From Aurantimonadaceae bacterium (GTDB lineage Bacteria > Pseudomonadota > Alphaproteobacteria > Rhizobiales > Rhizobiaceae): a stretch of 5,358 nucleotides of DNA. Under the pieces are notes generated by a model, which did not search any database, was not told the DNA's origin, and worked only from the letters and a program-made list of their open reading frames with translations. Positions 1 through 5,358 of this stretch are shown piece by piece. The stretch's first letter is position 1. Each line of letters begins with the position of its first letter. A program made the translations under genes and the position numbers. The stretch covers positions 1 to 5,358 of the forward strand of contig QIIJ01000628.1 in the NCBI GenBank assembly GCA_003232595.1, written 5' to 3'.

Positions 1-2
1 GC

Positions 3-461
3 CTGTTCATGACAGCCGGACCCTTCGGGATTGAATTATTGCGCCCGCAGGCATTGCTTGGCCTTGATATGACACCGCTCTCCCACGGGGTATTTTGGTC
101 GCTTTCCATCAATACCCTTGTCTATATTGCAGCTTCACTTTCCAGAGCCCCAAAGATTTCGGAAAGAATACAGGCAGCAGTGTTTGTGCCCCACGGTCGT
201 GCACCGGTACCGGTGACCCGTTTTTGGGACAGCCCGATAACTGTTGGTGACCTTAAATCGACTGTATCGAAATATCTCGGCGTCGAGCGCGCTGCCCGGT
301 CGTTTGCGCTGCCCGGTCGTTTGAAAGTTATGCGTCCGACGAAGGATTGTCATTATCAGATACAGAAATTGCCGACAACAAAGTGCTTCGGTTTAGCGAA
401 CAATTGCTGGCCAGCGCCATTGGCGCTGCTTCTTCTCGACTTGTTCTTTCCCTGCTGCTGA
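3..461 (+). CDS. Truncated N-terminal fragment: last SSS transmembrane helix plus half of the STAC-like linker
   Basis: This frame is open to the left window edge, so its start is not visible; the ATG at 9 is internal to the domain. The visible part begins LFMTAGPFGIELLRPQALLG, a stretch typical of the C-terminal part of the SSS module in CrbS-like kinases. A final membrane helix follows (about 84-146, GVFWSLSINTLVYIAASLS), then a cytoplasmic segment (VFVPHGRAPVPVTRFWDSPI…VGDLKSTVSKYLG) that resembles the STAC domain joining SSS modules to two-component kinases. Genuine homologous sequence ends at 305. The last 51 residues (306-458), up to the TGA at 459-461, are out of frame and are read from DNA that encodes the kinase in another frame, so they carry no family signal. 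As it stands, the product would be a transporter-like membrane protein with no kinase. Confidence 0.7.
   Translation: MFMTAGPFGIELLRPQALLGLDMTPLSHGVFWSLSINTLVYIAASLSRAPKISERIQAAVFVPHGRAPVPVTRFWDSPITVGDLKSTVSKYLGVERAARSFALPGRLKVMRPTKDCHYQIQKLPTTKCFGLANNCWPAPLALLLLDLFFPCC
289..322 (+). repeat. Exact 17-bp tandem duplication (two copies) causing a frameshift
   Basis: The unit GCGCTGCCCGGTCGTTT occurs at 289-305 and again, without mismatch or spacer, at 306-322. The identity extends one more base (G at 323) before it breaks. Seventeen is not a multiple of three, so the second copy moves the downstream coding sequence from frame 3 to frame 2. With one copy removed, the joint reads ERAARSF-ESYASDEG, which fits the family's usual linker sequence with no stop or gap. 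This is the signature of slipped-strand or short-homology duplication and is in principle reversible by deletion. It could also be an assembly or sequencing artefact. Confidence 0.95.
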
Positions 462-2113
462 AAAAGTTTGAGGCTTCACCGAAAGCTGCGATCGCACTGC
501 TTGATGATGCTTCGGAAGCGCTGCAATACAATCGTGATTTGTTGCAGACCGCACTGGATCAGGTTGAGCAGGGGATCAGTGTATTCGATCAGGATTTCAA
601 GTTGACCTGTTGGAACCGGCAATTCAGGGTATTGCTTAACCTGCCCACATCAACCGGACAGGTGGGAACAACTCTAACTCATATTGCCGACACGGTTGTG
701 CAACAAAACAATGAGGGTGGAGAAACCGAAAAACTGAATGCAGTGTTAGTGGAAAAGCTGATTTCTGAACGTGGCGCGTGGCAGTTTCCACTGCCATCTC
801 AGGAACGGGTGCTTGAAATTTTATCCAGTACGATGCCTGACGGGGGGCTGGTGGTTTCCTGGAGTGACATTACCGAACGGGTAAAATCGGCTGAGGCACT
901 ACGTCAGGCCAATACCACTCTCGAACGGAGGGTGAGGGAGCGTACCGAGGAGCTGACCCGGTTAAATGTTGATCTTGCCAAGGCAACCAAGGCAGCAGAT
1001 GCCGCCAATATCGGCAAAACCAAGTTTCTTGCAGCGGTTAGTCATGATATTTTGCAGCCGCTCAATGCAGCGCGACTTTATTCGTCTACGCTGGTTGAAA
1101 GGCTGGGTATTTCTGACAGCCGCGAACTGGTTCGCAATATGGACCGATCACTTGAATCTGTGGAAGATATTCTTGGCTCGGTATTGACTATATCGCGGCT
1201 GGACACTGGAGCATTCAAACCAACGGTTCAGGATTATTCACTTGATCGCATTCTGACCCAGTTGCAAATCGAGTTCTCGCCGATTGCCAATGAAAGAGGC
1301 TTAACCCTTGTGATAGAAAAACAGGGCTTTCATGTGCAAACCGACCAAACGCTTCTCGCCAGGTTGCTGCGAAATCTGATTTCAAATGCGATTAAGTATA
1401 CCGAAGAAGGAACTGTACGCGTCAGTTGCATGATTGTTCAGGACCGGGTCATCGTTGATGTTGCCGATACCGGCATGGGTATTGCAGGTGAGCACCAGCA
1501 ATTGATTTTTGCTGAATTCGGTCGGCTGGAGGAAGGACGCAAAGCTGCACCCGGCCTTGGGTTAGGCCTTTCAATTGTCGAAAGAATTTCGAAGGTACTT
1601 GATCATCCGGTGTCAATAAATTCCAATCGTAAGAAGGGTTCATGTTTTTCAATCAGCATTCCGTTGGCTGTCCGCCACAGCAGAGATAAGCGATCGTCAC
1701 AGCAGACCAAAAGATCAATTGCAGCAGATCTCAGCGACATGGTGATCCTGTGTATCGATAATGATGAAACAATTCTCGATGGCATGGAAAAGTTACTCAG
1801 TGGATGGAATTGCCATGTACTAAAGGCTACAGGGCTTGAACAGGCAGAAAACAGGATCAACGAGAGTTCAATCGACATGATTATTGCTGACTATCACCTC
1901 GACGGGGAAAATGGCATTGAAGTGGTAGATGGTTTGCGAACCCGCTTTGGCCGCGAATTCCAGGCGCTGCTTCTAACGGCTGACCGTTCAGAACATGTGC
2001 TGGCAATGGCCCGAAACAGCGACATGCCAGTACTCAATAAACCCGTAAAGCCGGCTGCTTTGCGGGCAGCTCTAGCTCAAAACAGAACCCGGGTTTCTAC
2101 GGCGGCGGAATAA
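347..2113 (+). CDS. Hybrid histidine kinase/receiver, cytoplasmic part (PAS-HisKA-HATPase-REC)
   Basis: This is the intact 588-residue signalling half of the split kinase. The first possible start in this frame is TTG 347; no ATG or GTG lies between it and the upstream in-frame stop at 254-256, and there is no well-spaced Shine-Dalgarno site. Domains by residue: remainder of the STAC-like helices 1-60, PAS (PAS_7-like) about 66-180, coiled coil about 178-222, HisKA with the H-box FLAAVSHDILQPLNAA (phospho-acceptor His233, bases 1043-1045), and HATPase about 330-440. The HATPase has N-box Asn347, DTG at 374-376 and GLGLGLS at 403-409. The C-terminal receiver (about 465-578) has Asp471/Asp473, phospho-Asp515, Thr544 and Lys565. 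Every catalytic residue is present, so no decay is visible beyond the frameshift. The SHDILQPLNAA form of the H-box is typical of the NahK/ErcS and CrbS group. The likely partner is the LuxR-type regulator encoded tail-to-tail at 2118-2789. A soluble product from TTG is possible but unproven. Confidence 0.85.
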   Translation: MSLSDTEIADNKVLRFSEQLLASAIGAASSRLVLSLLLKKFEASPKAAIALLDDASEALQYNRDLLQTALDQVEQGISVFDQDFKLTCWNRQFRVLLNLPTSTGQVGTTLTHIADTVVQQNNEGGETEKLNAVLVEKLISERGAWQFPLPSQERVLEILSSTMPDGGLVVSWSDITERVKSAEALRQANTTLERRVRERTEELTRLNVDLAKATKAADAANIGKTKFLAAVSHDILQPLNAARLYSSTLVERLGISDSRELVRNMDRSLESVEDILGSVLTISRLDTGAFKPTVQDYSLDRILTQLQIEFSPIANERGLTLVIEKQGFHVQTDQTLLARLLRNLISNAIKYTEEGTVRVSCMIVQDRVIVDVADTGMGIAGEHQQLIFAEFGRLEEGRKAAPGLGLGLSIVERISKVLDHPVSINSNRKKGSCFSISIPLAVRHSRDKRSSQQTKRSIAADLSDMVILCIDNDETILDGMEKLLSGWNCHVLKATGLEQAENRINESSIDMIIADYHLDGENGIEVVDGLRTRFGREFQALLLTADRSEHVLAMARNSDMPVLNKPVKPAALRAALAQNRTRVSTAAE

Positions 2114-2117
2114 GAAA

Positions 2118-2789
2118 TCACGCGGTGTTTTCCAGCGCATCAGCGCCGATTTTGGATAGCCTGATAACTGCTTGTGTACGGCTGTCGACTCCCAATTTTT
2201 GCAACACAGCTGATACATGCGCCTTGACGGTTGCTTCAGAGACACCCAGTTCATAGGCGATCTGCTTGTTGAGCAAGCCTTCGCCCAGCATCGTTAGCAC
2301 CCGCGCCTGCTGCGGGGTAAGCGACATTAACCGTGAAATAAGATCGGCGACATCCGGATCGTTCTCAGAGCCCAGCTCAAGATCAGGCGGTGTCCACAGA
2401 TTGCCTGCCAGTACCGATTGAACCGCCTGACGGATTGTTTCCATTCCGGAAGATTTTGGAATAAACCCGGATGCACCCAGCTCCATCGCCCGGCGAATAC
2501 TGGATGGATCATCAGTTGCCGATACAATCACCACCGGAATACCTGCATACTGAGAGCGCAGACTGACGAGGCCGGAAAATCCTCTCGTACCTGGCATTGC
2601 CAGATCAAGTAAAACCAGATCGGCATCCGTATTATCAGCCAATGTCTTCAACGTTTCGCTAAAATCGCCAGCTTCAATGATCAGGGGCGGGTTCTCGTCT
2701 TGTTCAGGTGGTAATACAAGAGCCTGGGTCAATGCACCTCGAAACAAAGGGTGGTCATCTGCGATAATTATTTTCGCGCAATTCTGCAT
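2118..2789 (-). CDS. LuxR-family response regulator (CrbR/ErdR/AgmR-like)
   Basis: This is a 223-residue NarL/FixJ-type regulator, a normal length for the family. The N-terminal receiver (about 5-125) shows acidic residues Asp11/Asp12, phospho-Asp62 in LLDLAMPG, Ser90 in the conserved Ser/Thr position and Lys112 in IPKSS. A linker leads to the LuxR helix-turn-helix (about 155-215: LTPQQARVL…GLLNKQIAYELGVSEATVKA). Phosphorylation would be expected to promote dimerisation and DNA binding. The ATG at 2787-2789 fits well: the minus strand carries AAAGGGA (complement of 2799-2805) 9 nt upstream. The gene converges on the hybrid kinase with 4 bp between stops and is divergent from the permease. By analogy with CrbS/CrbR and MxtR/ErdR it is the likely output partner of that kinase, controlling acetate or related carbon use. 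The domain call is secure; pairing and target pathway are inferred from context and family. Confidence 0.92.
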   Translation of the reverse strand: MQNCAKIIIADDHPLFRGALTQALVLPPEQDENPPLIIEAGDFSETLKTLADNTDADLVLLDLAMPGTRGFSGLVSLRSQYAGIPVVIVSATDDPSSIRRAMELGASGFIPKSSGMETIRQAVQSVLAGNLWTPPDLELGSENDPDVADLISRLMSLTPQQARVLTMLGEGLLNKQIAYELGVSEATVKAHVSAVLQKLGVDSRTQAVIRLSKIGADALENTA

Positions 2790-2865
2790 TGCGATGCATC
2801 CCTTTCAATTCGATCAAATTTCGTATATCTGGTGCAACTGTTTTGTGCCATGTGTCAACTAGACA
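2790..2865. promoter_or_regulatory. Divergent intergenic control region between response regulator and permease
   Basis: This 76-bp gap is the only non-coding stretch of any size in the window and must hold the 5' control signals for both the regulator (leftward) and the permease (rightward). It is more AT-rich than its surroundings. A TATATC hexamer at 2824-2829 could serve as a rightward -10 with a poor TTTCAA -35 at 2803-2808 (15-bp spacing). A consensus-like TTGACA reads leftward at 2853-2858, but I find no convincing -10 at 16-18 bp from it. An imperfect dyad (2830-2850) sits in the middle. Shared control by the regulator is plausible but inferred. Confidence 0.5.
2830..2850. promoter_or_regulatory. 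Candidate operator: imperfect inverted repeat TGGTGCAA-N5-TTGTGCCA
   Basis: The two 8-base arms match at 6 of 8 positions as an inverted repeat around the 5-base spacer CTGTT. The dyad lies between the two divergent genes, where a dimeric LuxR-type regulator would be expected to bind. There is no known consensus here to compare it with, and a dyad of this quality can arise by chance, so this is only a candidate. Confidence 0.25.
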
Positions 2866-4446
2866 ATGGGTTATATCGGCAAAGGTGTCCACTTGCCCGC
2901 AACTGGCAGCAATCAGGAAAACAACGGAATTCTCGGTGCATCTTTCGGCGGGTTCGTTGTACTTTGCTCTCTGTTGCTCCTGTTTGAACGATTGGGAGTT
3001 GCAGCCGAAACCCTGACATGGGCGTTGATAGCCGCGATCATCATGATTGTTTTGGTTTTTAGCATTTCTTCAGCGACATTGACGGCGACAAGGTTTTTGG
3101 CAGCCGATCGAGCAGTTAAATCAGGCGCGCGCGCTATGGCAGGCTCAACCAGTGTTTTATCTGGGGCCGTAATTGTCTTGATGGTTGCAGGTGGACCCTT
3201 TGGCGGCAGTATCTTTCTCGTATTAACATTCGCAATAATCGCCGGGATATCCGTGAGCGCTTTGTTGTTTGCTTGCAACCTGGGCAATTCTGAAGCCATT
3301 TCCATTCCGGATTATTTTGCCAAAACCTGTTCTTCGAACCTGCTCAGGCTCTTCAGCGCGGTGATTGTGGTGATTATTTGCCTGCTATTACTTCTTGCAG
3401 AGCTAATAATAAGTGCTACTTTTGTTGCACCTAAAATAGGGGTCTCTTTCGCGCAAACCATCGCTCTAATTGTAATGGTAGCGAGCTTTTCTGGTTTGGT
3501 TGGAGGATTGTGGTCGGTCTCAAAAGTGCAGTCAGCCCTTTTTCCGATTTTGGCAATCCTTGTCATTGTCCCGGCTGTTTGGGTTGCGGCCAAAATCATT
3601 GGCCTGCCATTCCCCCAATTACTGCTGGATCAGCCGCAGGAGATCGCTTTAACTGATGATATTTGGAGCAAAACAAACATTCCTGGTCTATTCCATGGAG
3701 CAGCGTTTTATGTTTTGCCTGCAGTTATGGCTATGGGATTTGCAAGCCTCCCCCACATTCTGGGGCGCATTGTATTGGCCAAATCGGGCAAGGAGGCAAA
3801 GAGCAGCCAGATTCATTTATTAGTGGCTGTTATCCTGCTGGCGACCACCATACCGGCACTTTACTTTGCACTTTTGCGGGATGGTGATGCCACCTTTGAT
3901 ATGCCTGCAATACTGCAACTATTTGTTCCGGTTGCAGTTTTGGTAGCCTCATTTGCAGCCACATCTGTACTGCTGATTACCATGGCCAACACGCTGGCAT
4001 TTGAATTGCCGGGCTGGTTTTCAGGCCACAAATCACCCTTGGGGAGGCGGGTATTTCTGGCAAGACTGCTGATAATATTGCTCGGTTCCGGGATTTGGTA
4101 TGGCATATTGCAATTGCAACTGAATCCATTGTCAATGTTCATATGGGCGCTGGTTTTTTCTGCTGGATGCCTGTTTCCATCTCTTGTTATATGCATTAAT
4201 TGGAAGCAGGCAAAGGGCTGGTCTGTACTCAGTGGCATGATCAGCGGGCTATTGATAACGATTGCGTTTTTTCTGATAGCTGAAACAGCAGTCGTCCGAG
4301 AGCTTGTCTTGCAATGGATTGGAGTAGAATTTATAAGCGCAAAGCCGCAGTTTTACCCGGCTGCCCTGTCAGCAATCTTTGCAAACTTTACCGTGTATTT
4401 TCTGCTCACAGTTACGTCGGTAGCTTCAAACGGCGAGGAACTATAG
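2866..4446 (+). CDS. Sodium/solute symporter (SSS) family permease, ActP-like
   Basis: This is a 526-residue, very hydrophobic integral membrane protein with about 13-14 likely helices (for example 21-42, 48-69, 118-138, 158-184, 193-213, 222-246, 275-295, 314-334, 350-372, 397-417, 421-443, 451-471, 496-518). Family clues are RFLAADRAV after helix 2 (the position of the FxxxGR-type loop), SIPDYFAK after helix 4, and GFASLPHILGRIVLAKSGKE at 291-310, which matches the GxAxLPHxLxRF…(K/R)EA(R/K)xS loop of ActP-like SSS proteins. Its resemblance to SSS permeases that accompany CrbS-type kinases suggests uptake of acetate or another short carboxylate with Na+, but the substrate cannot be read from sequence. 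ATG 2866 lacks a clear Shine-Dalgarno site. TTG 2893 has AAAGG (2881-2885) 7 nt upstream and would give 517 residues, so it is a real alternative start. The gene is divergent from the regulator and its 3' end overlaps the adenosine kinase gene. Confidence 0.83.
   Translation: MGYIGKGVHLPATGSNQENNGILGASFGGFVVLCSLLLLFERLGVAAETLTWALIAAIIMIVLVFSISSATLTATRFLAADRAVKSGARAMAGSTSVLSGAVIVLMVAGGPFGGSIFLVLTFAIIAGISVSALLFACNLGNSEAISIPDYFAKTCSSNLLRLFSAVIVVIICLLLLLAELIISATFVAPKIGVSFAQTIALIVMVASFSGLVGGLWSVSKVQSALFPILAILVIVPAVWVAAKIIGLPFPQLLLDQPQEIALTDDIWSKTNIPGLFHGAAFYVLPAVMAMGFASLPHILGRIVLAKSGKEAKSSQIHLLVAVILLATTIPALYFALLRDGDATFDMPAILQLFVPVAVLVASFAATSVLLITMANTLAFELPGWFSGHKSPLGRRVFLARLLIILLGSGIWYGILQLQLNPLSMFIWALVFSAGCLFPSLVICINWKQAKGWSVLSGMISGLLITIAFFLIAETAVVRELVLQWIGVEFISAKPQFYPAALSAIFANFTVYFLLTVTSVASNGEEL
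4441..4446. other. Shared CTATAG palindrome forming both convergent stop codons
   Basis: The permease ends with TAG at 4444-4446. The adenosine kinase, read leftwards, ends with TAG formed by the complement of 4441-4443. The two coding regions therefore overlap by 6 bp inside one palindrome, leaving no non-coding DNA between them and no visible hairpin plus T-run terminator for either. Confidence 0.9.
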
Positions 4447-5358
4447 CCCTGCATTTGCGGCAATCGCAGCGAGGCTTCTTTGCGGGCGGGGGCCAATCTG
4501 CTGAATAACCTCGGAGGCGGCCAATCCTCCCAGGCGGGCGCAATCCTGTTCGGATTTGCCGTGGGTCAGACCATATAAAAAGCCGGCCGCATAGAGATCG
4601 CCAGCACCGGTTGAATCCACAAGTTTGGAGATAGGAAATGCATCCACCGCCCAGCTGTTGTCGCGGGTAATCACCACAGAGCCTTTTTCACTCAAAGTTA
4701 CGGCAGCAAGTTTACAATCCTGGCGAATTGCCTCCATACCGGCTTCAAAAGATGAGGTCTGGTAGAGGGATTTCAGTTCGGCCTCATTGGCAAATACAAT
4801 ATCTACTGTACCTGAGCGCATCAGATCAAGAAATTCATCGCGAAATCGATCTACACAAAAGCTGTCGGAAAGGGTCATCGAGACCTGACGGCCATTTTCA
4901 TGGGCAATCTGAGCTGCAAGACGGATGGCGTCTTTGGCCCGGGGCGGATCCCACAGGTAGCCCTCAAAATAGGTGATTTTCGATTGAGCGACCACTTCGG
5001 TATCAATATCATTTTTGTCAAGTTCCACACAGGCACCAAGATAGGTATTCATGGTGCGCTCTCCGTCAGGAGTGACAAAAATCATGCTGCGGGCGGTTGG
5101 TGGATGGCCGGATAACGGCATTGTATCAAAATCCACACCACCCGCGCGTATATCATGGGTAAAGACCGTACCAAGATAATCGTCCGAAATTTTGCCGAAA
5201 TAGGCAGCATTGCCACCAAGACTCGAAACACCTGCCGCCGTATTGCTGGCACTGCCCCCGGATGTTTCTATTGCCGGTCCCATGACCCGATATAAATGCT
5301 CAGCACGATCTGTATCAATCAGATTCATGGCACTTTTGATAATATTTTCACGGACGAG
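4441..5358 (-). CDS. Adenosine kinase, PfkB/ribokinase family (5'-partial at right edge)
   Basis: The protein is a PfkB-family sugar/nucleoside kinase, expected to phosphorylate adenosine to AMP with ATP in purine salvage. An ATG at 5328 gives 295 residues, but it is probably internal: the frame stays open for 10 more codons to the window edge (LVRENIIKSA before MNLID), and the family has about 35-40 residues before this point. The true start therefore lies outside the window. Numbering from that Met: PfkB signature 1 at 24-39 (GGSASNTAAGVSSLGG), the adenosine-kinase-like TPDGERTMNTYLGAC at 86-100, FEGYLWDPP at 121-129, NEAE (181-184; the NxxE metal/phosphate motif), and signature 2 DSTGAGDLYAAGF at 238-250 with catalytic Asp244. 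The sequence is intact to its TAG. Family membership is secure. Adenosine is the best substrate guess, since other PfkB kinases share the fold. Confidence 0.88.
   Translation of the reverse strand, partial: LVRENIIKSAMNLIDTDRAEHLYRVMGPAIETSGGSASNTAAGVSSLGGNAAYFGKISDDYLGTVFTHDIRAGGVDFDTMPLSGHPPTARSMIFVTPDGERTMNTYLGACVELDKNDIDTEVVAQSKITYFEGYLWDPPRAKDAIRLAAQIAHENGRQVSMTLSDSFCVDRFRDEFLDLMRSGTVDIVFANEAELKSLYQTSSFEAGMEAIRQDCKLAAVTLSEKGSVVITRDNSWAVDAFPISKLVDSTGAGDLYAAGFLYGLTHGKSEQDCARLGGLAASEVIQQIGPRPQRSLAAIAANAGL

Larger units (their letters stand above)
1..2113 (+). pseudogene. CrbS-like SSS/STAC/PAS hybrid sensor histidine kinase, 5'-partial and frameshifted by a 17-bp duplication
   Basis: This is one ancestral gene whose 5' end lies left of the window. 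Read in the frame starting at position 3, it gives the end of an SSS transporter domain and the first half of a STAC-like linker, up to the codon at 303-305 (…ERAARSF). The duplicate copy 306-322 then shifts the frame. Skipping it, translation resumes at 323 with ESYASDEGLSLSD and runs to the TAA at 2111-2113, giving about 697 visible residues. Known relatives (CrbS, and NahK/ErcS-type hybrid kinases with an SSS front end) are roughly 1,100-1,200 residues, so most of the transporter part is outside the window. Full-length members are integral membrane proteins that sense a small carboxylate and phosphorylate a LuxR-type partner such as the one encoded next door. The frame break is seen directly. 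Calling it a pseudogene is inference, because the 3' half may still be expressed. Confidence 0.8.

Noticed and set aside
202..215. Perfect 14-bp palindrome CACCGGTACCGGTG
   Set aside because: It lies inside coding sequence for APVPV in the linker, where repeated Pro-Val codons produce it. It has no loop and no positional reason to be an operator.
290..330. Programmed ribosomal frameshifting as an explanation for the frame change
   Set aside because: There is no slippery heptamer or clear stimulatory hairpin, and the exact 17-bp duplication fully explains the shift.
2081..2100. Possible terminator hairpin near AACCCGGGTT at the end of the kinase gene
   Set aside because: The palindrome has no loop and no following T-run, and it lies before the stop codon.
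2832..2852. Sigma-54-like GGCAC…TTGCA on the minus strand upstream of the regulator
   Set aside because: The GG and GC elements are 12 nt apart, whereas sigma-54 promoters need 10, so the spacing does not fit.
2751..3016. Short plus-strand frames starting across the regulator/permease gap
   Set aside because: They overlap the start of the regulator and the permease in other frames, have no family resemblance, and stop soon after entering the permease gene.
2913..3305. 130-residue open frame on the minus strand inside the permease gene
   Set aside because: It is the antisense shadow of a hydrophobic membrane protein: the composition is low-complexity Ala/Thr/Ile, there is no recognisable domain, and the plus-strand permease is clearly the real gene.
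3861..4238. 125-residue open frame on the minus strand inside the permease gene
   Set aside because: It is also antisense to the permease, with no domain and no sign of an independent gene.

Overview
The window looks like chromosomal DNA from an alphaproteobacterium, probably of the Rhizobiales or a marine relative. This rests on protein-level resemblance (an SSS-linked hybrid kinase of the CrbS/NahK-ErcS type and an alphaproteobacterial-style adenosine kinase of the PfkB family) and on a base composition near 50% GC by eye. No species call is possible from the sequence alone. I saw no rRNA, tRNA, IS element or CRISPR array.

Layout, left to right. (1) Positions 1-2113, plus strand: the 3' part of a CrbS-like membrane-anchored hybrid sensor kinase. 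It holds the last sodium/solute-symporter (SSS) helix, a STAC-like linker, PAS, coiled coil, HisKA, HATPase and a receiver. The gene is broken by an exact 17-bp tandem duplication (289-305 and 306-322). Removing one copy restores a continuous frame with the expected family sequence across the joint. (2) Positions 2118-2789, minus strand: a LuxR-type response regulator resembling CrbR/ErdR/AgmR, tail-to-tail with the kinase and separated from it by 4 bp. (3) Positions 2790-2865: a short divergent control region with an imperfect inverted repeat. (4) Positions 2866-4446, plus strand: a stand-alone SSS-family (ActP-like) permease. (5) Positions 4441-5358, minus strand: an adenosine kinase running off the right edge. 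Its stop codon and the permease's stop share one CTATAG palindrome.

How they may work together: CrbS/CrbR systems in gammaproteobacteria couple an SSS-type membrane module to a LuxR regulator that controls acetate use (acs and transport genes). By analogy, the kinase, regulator and permease here probably form one carboxylate-sensing and uptake locus, with the regulator and permease sharing a divergent promoter region. The adenosine kinase is probably a purine-salvage gene that is only a physical neighbour. The most notable feature is the 17-bp duplication, which separates the membrane sensor from an otherwise intact cytoplasmic kinase module. It may be a real loss-of-function mutation, a reversible (phase-variable) state, or an assembly error.
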